64,000 bases of DNA from Streptomyces milbemycinicus (GCF_002154605.1 NZ_MUNE01000045.1:1-64000), one strand, 5' to 3'; counted from the first letter of the stretch, positions 8,191-17,113 are shown. A program made the numbers and translations. Notes: a model not told the origin generated them from the sequence alone.

Positions 8191-8444
8191 CGGCTGCGCT
8201 GCACCTTCGTGAGGTGGCGAGCCGGTCCGGGCGTGATGTGCGCAAGATCCTCGAAGAGGTGTGTCGCGGTGTGTGCGGGCTGTGAACCGGTGCTGCTCAC
8301 TGCTCGTACGCGGATGCTGGACGGCAAGAACATCGCCGACATGGCTGTCGCGTCCGGCGCCGCCGCTGTGGCCGCTGCCCGCGCCCGCCTGATGTGAGCC
8401 CGCCGGGCCGCTGCTGCCCGTTTCGAGGAGGGGGAGGAGGAGCA
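8191..8444. other. Short region of unclear content
   Basis: The sequence after the FG-GAP relic does not continue its frame meaningfully. The end holds the strong ribosome binding site GGAGGAGG (8433-8440) for the GTG at 8445. No other feature was recognised. Confidence 0.4.
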
Positions 8445-9032
8445 GTGACCGACAACCAGCGCGTCTACCTGCACGCGGGGCTCGAGGGTCAAGGCAACCA
8501 GCCGCTGGTACGTCCGAAGGCGAGGACCGGCGGCCGGACCCGACGGCGCTACCAGGTCGCTATCGAGGCCCTGGTGAGCACAACGGCCGACCCTGCTCAC
8601 GTCGCAGATCTGCTCCCAGGCCAGCGGCGCATCTGCGACCTGTGCCGGGAGGTCAAGTCGGTGGCCGAGGTGTCGGCGCTCCTGTCGATTCCGCTCGGAG
8701 CCACCCGCCTCCTCGTCGCCGAACTCGCTGCGGCTGGCCTGGTGGCCGTACACCAGGCGGGCGACGGCAACCCCAGCGGCCCACCAGAGGCGACGCTACT
8801 CGAACGAGTGCTCAACGGGCTCCGCAACGACGAAGCAGTGGAGCGGTGGCTCGCGGATGGCTGCCAAGCGGTGGTCGACGACCTCGGCCATGCCCTGGAC
8901 ACTGAGGCAGGCCTTCGTGAGGTGCTGCTTCAGCACCACCACGACGCCGCCGTTGACAGTCTCGATGATGTTCTGGACGTCGAGGCCGGCCTGCGCGAGG
9001 CCTTGGGAGTTCAAGCCGATCTCGACACCTGA
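8445..9032 (+). CDS. DUF742 (conservon-type) protein with an added C-terminal repeat
   Basis: The GTG at 8445, with GGAGGAGG upstream, gives about 195 residues. The first 120 residues are a DUF742 domain (GGRTRRRYQVAIEALVSTT, RRICDLCREVKSVAEVSALL, AGLVAVHQ). In Streptomyces conservons this protein (CvnC) works with a roadblock protein, a small GTPase and a sensor kinase at the membrane. None of those partners is adjacent, so this is an orphan. After the DUF742 domain there is an unusual extension with two copies of a helical motif of the form DDLxxxLDxEAGLREVL (near DDLGHALDTEAGLREV and DDVLDVEAGLREAL). Its function is unknown; it could be an interaction module. Confidence 0.7.
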   Translation: MTDNQRVYLHAGLEGQGNQPLVRPKARTGGRTRRRYQVAIEALVSTTADPAHVADLLPGQRRICDLCREVKSVAEVSALLSIPLGATRLLVAELAAAGLVAVHQAGDGNPSGPPEATLLERVLNGLRNDEAVERWLADGCQAVVDDLGHALDTEAGLREVLLQHHHDAAVDSLDDVLDVEAGLREALGVQADLDT

Positions 9033-9046
9033 GAGACCTGACCCGG

Positions 9047-9415
9047 TCAGCAGCGGTCCGTGAGGTGAAGGCCGTCTGGGACGTGGTGCGTCAGCTCCAC
9101 GTCTACCGCCGTCTGCCGGTGGAGCGGCATCTGGGTGGGCGGTGGTTGACGGTGGAGCCGGCTGCTGTGGGTTGCCGTGGTGGTGAGGCGCGTGGCGCAG
9201 CATTCGCACGGCGCCGTCAGGTCTCGCAGCGGGCGCGCATCACGTCGGCCCACTGCTGGGGCGACGCTCTCACAGCCGGCGCAGCGGTACCCGGCGATCC
9301 AGACACGGGCCGGGTAGTCCTGCTGGGCGGAGGGGCGGGTGCGGTCGTACTCGATCCGGAGCGGTCGGCGAGACAGCGGGCAGAGGCCGTCTCCGAAGAG
9401 CGGTTCGTGGTTCAT
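9047..9415 (-). CDS. Hypothetical protein with paired cysteines
   Basis: The minus frame ending at 9047 has strong third-position G/C bias from about 9415 downwards, clearer than the overlapping plus frames. It reads RTRPSAQQDYPARVWIAG, then YRCAGCES, then CECCATRL, so it may bind zinc through CxxC/CECC pairs. No good ribosome binding site is seen; the ATG at 9415 (MNHEPLFG) is the best guess, with an ATG at 9433 as alternative. Family and function are unknown. It converges with the DUF742 gene 14 bases away. Confidence 0.4.
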   Translation of the reverse strand: MNHEPLFGDGLCPLSRRPLRIEYDRTRPSAQQDYPARVWIAGYRCAGCESVAPAVGRRDARPLRDLTAPCECCATRLTTTATHSSRLHRQPPPTQMPLHRQTAVDVELTHHVPDGLHLTDRC

Positions 9416-9867
9416 TCGGCGGACTGTGCACATGGCGGCGGCTTACCGTCGCGGGCTGGCGGGTCGGCCCGCCGGGCGGGCGCTCCAGGCCGCCGAACCA
9501 CAGCTCCGCGAGGGCCGCACTGTTCGCTGCGCTGGCCGCCCCTCCCGCCCTGGCCGCCGTCGCTCTGGGCTCAGCGTGGTCCCGCGCCAGCGCCACCCCT
9601 GCTCCGGGCCCTTTTCGTCGCCCGCAGGAGGGAAACACGGAGCAGCTGATTGACGGACAGCGAGCCAACCGGTAGCAGCCTGCCGCCCCGGGGCCGACCG
9701 CAGGACGGCCTGTGACCAGCGTCGATGCTGCTACGGCCGCTCCAGCCGTCGGGGCGGCGGGGATCACCGGCGCACTGCGTGCCCTGTCAGACCCGCTCCG
9801 TACGGTTCTGCCGCCAGCGCGCCACACACGTGACGCGCTACCGCATCGAGCAAGGAAAGAGATCACT
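9416..9867. other. Region without a clear gene
   Basis: Frames on both strands are open, but none shows a ribosome binding site or a domain. The frame of the next gene extends upstream to a GTG at 9712, but that section looks non-coding. The AAGGA motif near 9852 precedes the preferred start at 9868. Confidence 0.35.
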
Positions 9868-10833
9868 GTGGATGAGTCGACCATCACCGTGGACAACCTG
9901 CCGGACTTCATCAAGCAATGGGCCGCAGACCACGACATGTTCCTGCTGCCCCCGTTGTCGGCGTCGGACAGCCAGCACGCAGTGCAGCTTGATGCGCAGG
10001 ACTTGGGCATCGAAGCCTTCTGCCACCTGGCATCCACTCTCGGAGCACGTGTCCTCTACCAGGACATCGACCGCTTCGACGTTGACGAACACGTCGACTG
10101 CTACACCGCTGCCGACAAGCACACCGACAGCGAGAAGCAGGAAGACAAGCCCTCGGACGACGCTGTCCAGCAGGCCCTGACTGACATCCAGACCAAGGCC
10201 CGCCCACACGACGGCAAGACCGCCCGCGTCGAAGTGAGTTTCGTGCACGACGCCGTCGCCCACACTTGGGAAGCAGTAGCCCCCTGGTACACCGCATTAG
10301 TCGCCGAGTGTGACGACGTCCACGCGCTGCAATGCACCGCCCGACAGGAACAGTACGAGGACCACTACCAGGCCAGGGAGGCAGAGCGGCAGGCAGACGA
10401 AGAGCAGCAGGTAATCATGGCCGCGCACCTGGCTGAACGCCCCGATTTCCGCTCGGCCAAGAACGCAGGAGCACGCCGCGAGATTGCGGAACGCGTCTTC
10501 CCCGAGCCGCAGGACAGCGAAGGTTACCGTCACTCTTTCCGGCTCAACCGTGCTGTCGCGACCGCCCACGCCGCTGTCCAGGCAGCTGTCCGGGCTGTCT
10601 ACGCGGATTATGAGTGTCGCCTCGATGAGCTGGCCGAGGAACTGCTGGCCAGCGGGAAGCTTGATCAGGCAACGGGTGCAGGGCCTCGCAGGATCCTGGC
10701 AGCCGACTTCCTCACTGAGCGCTCTGGGGGATACCCGCCCCCCGGCCGCACATTGACGCTCTTGCTCGCCCGGCCACAGCTGAAGCCGGGCAAGACCCCG
10801 TCCTCCAGCGCTCTCTCATTGCCGCTGACCTGA
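9868..10833 (+). CDS. Hypothetical acidic cytoplasmic protein
   Basis: About 321 residues from the GTG at 9868 (VDESTITVDNLPDFIKQW), chosen because CAAGGAAAG lies upstream; GTG 9712 would add 52 low-complexity residues. The N-terminal 80 residues look like a small mixed domain. The middle is strongly acidic and charged (ADKHTDSEKQEDKPSDD). A helical, probably coiled-coil stretch follows (QYEDHYQAREAERQADEEQQ), and the C-terminal part contains a further helical block (AHAAVQAAVRAVYADYEC). I recognise no family, signal peptide or catalytic motif. It stands alone upstream of the tap-tpg region. Confidence 0.5.
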   Translation: MDESTITVDNLPDFIKQWAADHDMFLLPPLSASDSQHAVQLDAQDLGIEAFCHLASTLGARVLYQDIDRFDVDEHVDCYTAADKHTDSEKQEDKPSDDAVQQALTDIQTKARPHDGKTARVEVSFVHDAVAHTWEAVAPWYTALVAECDDVHALQCTARQEQYEDHYQAREAERQADEEQQVIMAAHLAERPDFRSAKNAGARREIAERVFPEPQDSEGYRHSFRLNRAVATAHAAVQAAVRAVYADYECRLDELAEELLASGKLDQATGAGPRRILAADFLTERSGGYPPPGRTLTLLLARPQLKPGKTPSSSALSLPLT

Positions 10834-11675
10834 GACAGGGAGCAGCTCGCGATGGCCGCCGCCGGGAAGCGCAGCTTTGTGGACCGGCGGCGCCCACAGC
10901 CGTCGGCGGCCGTGGTCTGTCGGGCTGGTCTGCATGTATGCGCGCATACGGCGCCTCGGATACGCGCCGGACGTGGGTGCGGCGGCATCGATGAGGGCAC
11001 CGGGACCTCCCGGGGGCGAGCGCCATCTTCATGAAGCAGGTCGGCTCGTCCCGGATGCGTGAAGCATAGATCGCGGGACCCAGCCGTTCGGTGACGAGGC
11101 AGCAGGGTGCCTGCTGGCTAGCGGCATTCAGCTCAGATGTGGAGGGGAGGTCCCCGGGCCCGTCGTGTCCGCGATCCGCGGACGACCCGGCCCGGGAGGC
11201 GCCGTCCACGGTCAGGGCGAGTCGGCACCCGGCAGATGTGCCGAGCGGCGGATGCGAGGGTGTCGCGGCGGCCCCTGTCTGATCCGAGCCATTTGCTCGC
11301 GGTGACGGAGCAGTCCCGAGTGACGGGACTACGAGGTGAGATCAGACATGCGCAGTGGTTCCCGCCGTTGGCGCCTGATGCTCGAAGTCGTCCCCGACTG
11401 CATTTCCGAGGACCAAGAAGCCGTCCGTCTGGCCCCGCTGTGCGAGGAGATCGGCGCCCCCCGACTACGGGCTGGCCGTCCGCCGCTTACGCGCTGGTGA
11501 CTGCCGTGCCCTGCCCGGCATCGTCCTCTGCCCCCTGTCGGGTTCCAGGCTCGTCGGCCTGTGCCCGGGATGACGATCATCACTTTGAGGCGGCGCTATC
11601 AGATCATGCAAATGAGCGCCTAATGTATGCCTAAGTAATTTCCATTCTATGCCTAGATGGATGTACCCTTGAGGT
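10834..11675. other. Long intergenic region upstream of tap
   Basis: About 840 bases without a convincing gene. A possible 50-codon frame starts at ATG 11348 after GAGGTGAG (MRSGSRRWRLMLEVVPD) but ends quickly and may be a relic. The last 70 bases are unusually AT-rich and contain phased GCCTA repeats, listed separately. The rest shows no recognisable structure. Confidence 0.4.
11615..11660 (+). promoter_or_regulatory. Phased GCCTA repeats upstream of tap
   Basis: GCCTAA occurs at 11618 and 11629 and GCCTAG at 11651, so the spacings are 11 and 22 bases, one and two helical turns. The last two lie in the longer direct repeat TATGCCTA (11626 and 11648). The block is AT-rich against its surroundings and ends 16 bases before the tap start. 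A regulator, or Tap itself through its HTH domain, could bind here on one face of the helix; this is inference. Confidence 0.45.
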
Positions 11676-13241
11676 ATGAGTGGTGAGCAATTCGACCGTG
11701 TGGAGGCGTTGCTGGAGGAGGCGCGGCTGACGGCACGTATGCCGAAGCCGGCCGAGCGTCTGCGTCTGCGGCAGGCCGCCGGTCTCTCCCGTGCCCAGGT
11801 GGCGGCGGCGGTGGGTGTCGGTCGGCAGACGGTCGCCAACTGGGAAGACGGCACCACCGATCCGCAGCCGCCGGGGCGCTTTAAGTACCTGCGGCTGCTG
11901 GAGGGCCTGGCCCAGATCCATCCCGCCGCCGCCCCGGCCCAAGGACCCACCGAGACGGCCGCCCCGAGCGGCGCCCCGGTCGCAGGATCCGCCGTGCCTG
12001 AGACCGCGTGGGGCCCCAACGGGCTAGCCGTACAGGGCGAGCCCGCCCCCTGCCTCCGCTGCGGCGTCACGACGCCCTACAAGGCCACCGACGGCCGTTC
12101 CCTGCACCCCGGCGCCATGTGCCAGTCCCCAGCCGCCGTGGCGCCGCTCCAGGCCGCCGCCGTGCCCGTGCCCGCCCCGGTCAGCGCACCCTCACCGGCA
12201 CCCTCACCGGGTCCCGCGCCGGTTCCCTCGCGGCCACAGCGCCGGGCGAAGTCCGCGGCCCGCGCCCAGGCGGAGACCGCCGGCCTCATCGGCCAAGCCG
12301 TGCACGAAGAACTGGAACGCGCTCAAGGCGACGCCGACGCCGCCATGAAGGCCCTGGTCAAGCGCGCCATCCCGGATGTCATGCGCCTGTTCGGGGAGAC
12401 CCGGGCCACCGCCCGCTACACCTACACCGCCTACCCGGCCCTGCCCGACATCCTCACGAAGCCCTCGAAGAGGGAGCCGGACCAGATCTGGGAAGCCCGC
12501 CCCAACTTCCACCACCCCCGCTACTCCCTCAAGAACCCCGGGAGCATCGCGGTCACCGCCCTGGACGTCAACGCCGCCTACCTCTCCGCCCTCAAGACCT
12601 GGCTCCCGATCGGAAAACTGGAACACTCCACCGGTATGGACGGCATCGACCCCAAACGCTCCGGAGTCCACCTGATCACCCCCTCACCCTGGCACCACCC
12701 TCACCTCCCCGACCCCCTCGGCGACCGCGACCAGCCCGGCCCCGTATGGGTCACCAACGCCACCCTGCGCCTCCTGTTGCGCCTCGCCACGCCGAAATAC
12801 GGGCTCCTCGATCCGCCGGTGGTGCACGAATCGTGGACGTCCGGCGCGACCGAGAATTTCCTGGACGCCCTGCGGAAGACGCTCACCGCCGCACGGGAGA
12901 CGGCCATCGCCGAGGACGACACCATCACCCTTGAATACATCAAGGCGATGTATTCAAAGTTCATCTCTACGATGGGCGAATCAATCCACAACCGCGAAAT
13001 CATGCGCCCGGACTGGATGCACATCATCCACAGTCAGGCGTACGCCAACCTCTGGGGCAAGGCATACAAGGCGCACCAGGCCGGTCTGGACGTCATCGCC
13101 ATGATGGGCACCGACGAACTGCACGTCGCAGGCGACTGGCGGCAGGTCTTCCCCGAGGGACGGGGTGTCGCCCAGATGAAGATCAAGCACAGCGATGCCA
13201 AGGCGTCCGGTGAGTACACCATCGGCACGGCGGCCCGCTGA
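11676..13241 (+). CDS. tap: Telomere-associated protein Tap
   Basis: A 521-residue protein encoded directly upstream of tpg. Tap recruits the terminal protein Tpg to the single-stranded 3' overhang of Streptomyces telomeres, and it has been reported to have primase activity. Residues 28-60 are an XRE-type helix-turn-helix (LSRAQVAAAVGVGRQTVANW). A CxxC with a further Cys follows (126, 129, 149), then a Pro/Ala-rich linker (150-187). The conserved C-terminal part (about 285-520) contains DVNAAYLSAL (297-306), YIKAMYSKFISTMGE (421-435) and MMGTDELHV (477-484 region). These resemble motifs A, B and C of DNA polymerase palms; this reading is mine. It is shorter than the roughly 740 residues I remember for S. 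coelicolor Tap. The start at 11676 has GAGG very close, so the start is not certain. Confidence 0.9.
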   Translation: MSGEQFDRVEALLEEARLTARMPKPAERLRLRQAAGLSRAQVAAAVGVGRQTVANWEDGTTDPQPPGRFKYLRLLEGLAQIHPAAAPAQGPTETAAPSGAPVAGSAVPETAWGPNGLAVQGEPAPCLRCGVTTPYKATDGRSLHPGAMCQSPAAVAPLQAAAVPVPAPVSAPSPAPSPGPAPVPSRPQRRAKSAARAQAETAGLIGQAVHEELERAQGDADAAMKALVKRAIPDVMRLFGETRATARYTYTAYPALPDILTKPSKREPDQIWEARPNFHHPRYSLKNPGSIAVTALDVNAAYLSALKTWLPIGKLEHSTGMDGIDPKRSGVHLITPSPWHHPHLPDPLGDRDQPGPVWVTNATLRLLLRLATPKYGLLDPPVVHESWTSGATENFLDALRKTLTAARETAIAEDDTITLEYIKAMYSKFISTMGESIHNREIMRPDWMHIIHSQAYANLWGKAYKAHQAGLDVIAMMGTDELHVAGDWRQVFPEGRGVAQMKIKHSDAKASGEYTIGTAAR

Positions 13242-13831
13242 TGGCCGGCACCAGCGGCCGGTGGAGGGACCTGGGCGCCTTCCGCGCCCGGGGCGTCCAC
13301 GGGGGAGTGGCCCTGGCCGAAGGCATCGACCGGATGGTCACCGGCATCGAGTCCCCCGTCGACTCCGAGCGGGGCCTGGCCGCCCGCCTGCGCTACCTCA
13401 CCGCCAGCGACGCCGGGTACGAGGCCATGGACCGCGCGGGCATCCACGTCAGACCCCGCACCCTCATCGCCTGGCTGGCCGGGGAACAGACCCCCAGCAA
13501 GGCCAACCTCGCCCGCCTGGACGCCGCCTACTGGGACCTGCGCCGCTGCAATGTAGTCGCCGGCCTCAAGCGCCGGCTCAACAACCGCGGCCGCGGAACC
13601 CGCATCGAGATCGACCCCGTCGACCAGTCCCGCGTCCAGCACAGACACCAGCGCGACCTGCAGACCCGCAACATCAACGTACGCGGCGCCGTATGGGACC
13701 GCGCCGTCGACGCCTGGATCGCCCACGACACGCAGGAACTCGAAGCCATCTGGGACGACATCATCCAAAGCACCCTCGGCACCGACTGGGACGCCTACAC
13801 CCACGTCTCCTCTATCGGCTGGGCCGCCTGA
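13241..13831 (+). CDS. tpg: Telomere terminal protein Tpg
   Basis: A 196-residue protein whose ATG overlaps the tap stop (TGATG), so the two are translationally coupled. Tpg becomes covalently attached to the 5' ends of linear Streptomyces replicons and primes telomere patching. The diagnostic region LTASDAGYEAMDRAGIHV, then RTLIAWLAGEQTPSK (about residues 52-88) is conserved, as is the C-terminal stretch AVWDRAVDAWIAHD. Length is close to the usual 185 residues. Together with tap it shows that the replicon is linear or recently derived from a linear one. Confidence 0.93.
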   Translation: MAGTSGRWRDLGAFRARGVHGGVALAEGIDRMVTGIESPVDSERGLAARLRYLTASDAGYEAMDRAGIHVRPRTLIAWLAGEQTPSKANLARLDAAYWDLRRCNVVAGLKRRLNNRGRGTRIEIDPVDQSRVQHRHQRDLQTRNINVRGAVWDRAVDAWIAHDTQELEAIWDDIIQSTLGTDWDAYTHVSSIGWAA

Positions 13832-14026
13832 AAGCACCCGTATCGCGAGAATCCCTATGGGCCCGGCAGTTTTTGCACGGATCAGAGCCACTCCTTGAGC
13901 GGGAAACCGGTCTTGAGCTCTCGCAGCGAAGCGTTGTCGTCGAAGGTTGGTCACCGCTGGGACCTTCATGGAACACGCGGCCGGCCGTCCCCGATGTCAC
14001 GTACAGAGAGCGGCTTCGCGGTCCTG

Positions 14027-14392
14027 TCAGGCGCGGTCCGTCAGGTCCTCTGCGAACACCTGTGACAGAGGCTGCGGTCCCACGTACTGCTGGCAGTTGC
14101 ACTGGCCGGCCTCGTAACGCAGCGGCTTCTTCTTCTCATCCCAGGCTGTTGGCACCTCGACGCGTTCGTGGCACCGGCCCTGTTTGTCGTGCTTGGCGAG
14201 ATGGTGCGTGCATCCGCACACTGGTTCCGGTGGCTTGTGCGCCGCTTCGATGGCCAGACGTTCCTGCCTCGCCGCTTCCAGCAGCTGCAACTTGCGCTCA
14301 TGCCGATTGCGCAGTGCAGTGCGGACGTTGTCGGCTGCCCATGCGAAGCCACCCGTCCAGAAGACGATGAGAACCCACCAGAACCAGTCCAT
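14027..14392 (-). CDS. Small membrane-anchored cysteine-rich protein
   Basis: A 121-residue protein starting at the ATG at 14392 after GGGGAAGGGG. Residues 3-20 (WFWWVLIVFWTGGFAWAA) form one membrane helix, followed by a charged helix (RNRHERKLQLLEAARQERL). The C-terminal half carries CGCTHHLAKHD, a single Cys, and CNCQQY, which suggests metal binding on the cytoplasmic side. Similar small proteins of unknown function are common in Streptomyces. It converges with tpg. Confidence 0.65.
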   Translation of the reverse strand: MDWFWWVLIVFWTGGFAWAADNVRTALRNRHERKLQLLEAARQERLAIEAAHKPPEPVCGCTHHLAKHDKQGRCHERVEVPTAWDEKKKPLRYEAGQCNCQQYVGPQPLSQVFAEDLTDRA

Positions 14393-14449
14393 CAGCTGCC
14401 CCTTCCCCCTGTGCTGCTGCGGGCCAGCATAGATGGCTCATCCGAAGCG

Positions 14450-15060
14450 CCTTCGTCTTTGCAGGCCTCAGGCACAGCTTCTGAGTAAGCGCATGGCGGC
14501 GGGCGTTGTGCACGTAAACCGCCGCCCGTGTCCCGAGCTCCTCGGCGAAGATCGGATCGTCGTGGTCGAAGCCGTCGGGACGCTGATGGCGTACGAAGGT
14601 CGCCACCCCCGGAATGGCCCCGCGGGCGCTCAGCGGAATCGCACGCCCGGATACCGGGCTGGGTCTCGGCCGGAAGCGGGCGGGCGGCGATACCTGCGGG
14701 GCGGCCCTCTCTCTCCTCTGGCGCCCACACCGTTTCGGGATAGTCCGTAAGAACGGACTTGGCGGGCGACACGGCGCAGTGCGACCGGATCCGGGAGCGG
14801 CTCGGTTGAGGGTTCCCCGCCCCGCAGGACGGCATCGGACAGCTCCAGTGACGGTGTCGGCGAACCGGGGGACGGCGGCCTCGGCCGGCTCGCGGGCGGT
14901 GCATACCGCGTCCAGGGTGCTGCCGATGCGCTGGCCGGCCGTGCCCCGGGAGGATGATTCGGTCCCGGTCGGTCATGAGTCGCTTCCAGCGTTCCTCCTG
15001 ATCCAGGCGGACGGACCTGGCCGGCCACGAGGCTGACACCGGAGGATGGCGCCACCGCCG
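14450..15060 (-). pseudogene. Decayed GAF/SpoIIE-type phosphatase gene
   Basis: Pieces of one protein appear in different minus-strand frames, in order: LDQEERWKRLMTDRDRIILPG, GQRIGSTLDAVCTAREPA, VPRFADTVT, LELSDAVLRGGEPSTEPL, DPVALRRVARQ, and finally FDHDDPIFAEELGTRAAVYV with HNARRHALTQ. These match the GAF-like region before the PP2C domain of Streptomyces SpoIIE-family phosphatases. Several frameshifts separate them and the catalytic PP2C part is absent. Hydrophobic remnants in other frames up to about 15300 may be its membrane part. Confidence 0.55.
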
Positions 15061-15317
15061 TGGTGACGGCGAGGCGACCGCCTGGCGAGACCCCATCGAT
15101 CACGAGGCCGTAGACAGCGGCGGCCGCGAGCGGTCCGGGCTTTGACCACCAGGCCGCAGCGGCAGCAGCGCGGCGGCCACCAGGGGCGCGAGCAGCGAGT
15201 AGCGAGTAGTAGCCCGCCCGCCGCACGAGGCTGCCGCCCGCGGTCTCGAGCTTTGGGGCGGAGGCCAGCCCGATGCAGACGATGAACAGGGCGCACATCT
15301 GTCAAGTCGACGGATAG

Positions 15318-16310
15318 TCAGGGAGATGCCTCCTCCCACGAGGCCCGATGCGATGGTGGGGGAGGGACGGTCCGGGCTCCTGGCCCTCGTCCGGCCAAAG
15401 GGGGCCGCCGGATGGCGACCATGGCGAGATCGTCATCAGGCCGGCCACCGGTGTAGATCTGCAGGTCATGGAGGATGTGCCGCACGAGGTGTTGGGGGTT
15501 GTCTCCGGCCCAGGGGACGGCCCGGTCGCCGATCGGGTAAAAGGCGCCGGCGGAGCTGCGGGCCTCGATCGCGCCGTCGGTGCAGAGCAGCAGGGTGTCT
15601 GCGGCGTGGAACGGGAAGGAGTGCAGCTGGTAGGCGTCGGGAATGAGGCCGGCCAGGCCGGGGGGCGGTGCGGGACGGTCTGTGTGCAGGGCGGTCACCC
15701 GGTGGGCGTGTGCCAGCAGGGGCGGAGGGTGGCCGCAGCTGATCATCCCGATCGTACCGATCTCGTCGGGTATCTCGACGATGAGGGCAGTAATGAAGTG
15801 TTCACCGGCCTCTTGGCCGGTCTCGGCGATCTGGGTCAGGTGTCTGCGGACGCTGTCCTCCAACGAGGGGGCCGGCTCAGGCAGGGTGGTGCGCCGGTGG
15901 GCGGCTTCCCGGAAGGCGCCGAGTACTGCGGAGGCGTCGTCGATCGCGGGCAGGCCCTTGCCCCGGACGTCGCCGATCAGAAAGCGGGTCGCGCTGCTGG
16001 TACGGACGTATCTCTCGGCCGCCCGGTACGCCGGGGCAACCTCCAGCGGGCCCATCCGGTCCGGTAGGGGGCGCAGCAGGACCCGCTGAGCGGTCTCGGA
16101 GACTGCTCGTACCTGGGCCGGCTCTCTGGGATCGCGGTCGCGCAAGGTTCGGAAGGCGATGACGAAGCCCGAGACCACAAGGAGTGCGACGACGTGCACC
16201 AGCAGGACCGGCGAGTGCAGCAAGCCGTCGTGAATGTCGACGACGGCCCCGACTGCGCCGGCCGGGATGGCAACGCCTGCGGTGTACGGGGCGCCCGCGA
16301 ACGCGGCCAC
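15318..16310 (-). CDS. SpoIIE/PP2C-type protein phosphatase, membrane-anchored
   Basis: A 330-residue protein. Residues about 5-55 hold one or two membrane helices (VVDIHDGLLHSPVLLVHVVA and following). The PP2C domain of the SpoIIE type follows (FLIGDVRGKGLPA with its metal-binding Asp, AGEHFITALIVEI, ISCGHPPPLLA, LLLCTDGAIEARS, and GRPDDDLAMVAI with the last Asp). Such enzymes dephosphorylate anti-anti-sigma factors or regulate sigma-factor switches. The first in-frame start is the GTG at 16310. Further upstream a different frame encodes matching membrane sequence (TVAITPAGI), so the natural N-terminus may have been lost by a frameshift. It lies next to a decayed relative. Confidence 0.75.
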   Translation of the reverse strand: MAAFAGAPYTAGVAIPAGAVGAVVDIHDGLLHSPVLLVHVVALLVVSGFVIAFRTLRDRDPREPAQVRAVSETAQRVLLRPLPDRMGPLEVAPAYRAAERYVRTSSATRFLIGDVRGKGLPAIDDASAVLGAFREAAHRRTTLPEPAPSLEDSVRRHLTQIAETGQEAGEHFITALIVEIPDEIGTIGMISCGHPPPLLAHAHRVTALHTDRPAPPPGLAGLIPDAYQLHSFPFHAADTLLLCTDGAIEARSSAGAFYPIGDRAVPWAGDNPQHLVRHILHDLQIYTGGRPDDDLAMVAIRRPPLAGRGPGARTVPPPPSHRASWEEASP

Positions 16311-16567
16311 GGAGGTGGGGGCGGCGACCAGGAGAGGGGCGAGACGGACATGGGGGCACAGATGCCGGCCGGGGTTATCGCCACGGTCAGTGCGGCCGCT
16401 GTCGCCGGCGCCGTGCAGTTACCTGCCGGCCACGGCCGACGGCCGGGCGTGCCGGGGTCCCGCGGATGTCGGGGACGCAGGCCGCCGGCAGTGCCGGTAC
16501 CGGCTTCCCCGGCGCTGCTCTTGAGATCACCGACACCGGCTGTGGCACGGGACGAGAGGCATGAACT

Positions 16568-17113
16568 TCATGGGCGGTCCTTGCGGAGCAGGGCGGATTT
16601 CTCGCCGACGGCCTCGCCGGGAACCGCAGCCGGGACGTCGACGTACACCCCGCCCGGGCGCCCCGGGACGGCGGCGCGGATCACCCGGCTGGCACTGCGT
16701 CCGATGTCCTCGGCCTCCTTGACCCGGTAGGCCGCCTTGACAGAGGCCGGGCCGCTGCCGGCAGGCCGGTTTCTTCGCCGTCGCGCGGCAGATCGACGGT
16801 GTGCCGCGCGCTGGATCCGGAGATCTGCACCGCCTGGAAGCGATGCGTTATGGCGTTGGCGAGCACGGCGAGCCCGTTGAAGAACCCGGCAGCCGCCGCG
16901 GCAGGCGCTGCGTCGCTGGGAGCGGAAGCCGATGAAGCCGATCCCCGGCGCCCGCACCAGGCGCGCCGGGCCGGTGACCGGGATGCCGGCCGACCCGTGG
17001 GCGGCCTCGACGCCGTTGAGCTTGGGCGTGCCAATGACCAGGCGGCAGCTGTCGTTGAGTCCGGCCGAGGTCGCGGCGCCCTGCGTGGTCTGCGGTGTGG
17101 AAGCGGCGGCCAT
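16568..17113 (-). pseudogene. oxc: Oxalyl-CoA decarboxylase gene, 5' part, frameshifted
   Basis: The start ATG at 17113 follows GAGGAG. The first frame reads CRLVIGTPKLNGVEAAHGSAG, interrupted here only by this description, then IPVTGPARL and IGFIGFRSQ. Another frame supplies GFFNGLAVLANAITHRF and QISGSSARHTVDLPRDG. The first frame returns with VKAAYRVKEAEDIGRSA and PGRPGGVYVDVPA. This order matches the thiamine-diphosphate N-terminal domain of oxalyl-CoA decarboxylase. At least two frameshifts, and loss of everything beyond about residue 190 of the usual 560-580, make it non-functional. Confidence 0.7.

Noticed and set aside
11348-11500. A 50-codon frame with GAGGTGAG upstream, before tap
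   Set aside because: It has no recognisable domain and ends quickly. It may be the remains of a gene, but this cannot be supported.
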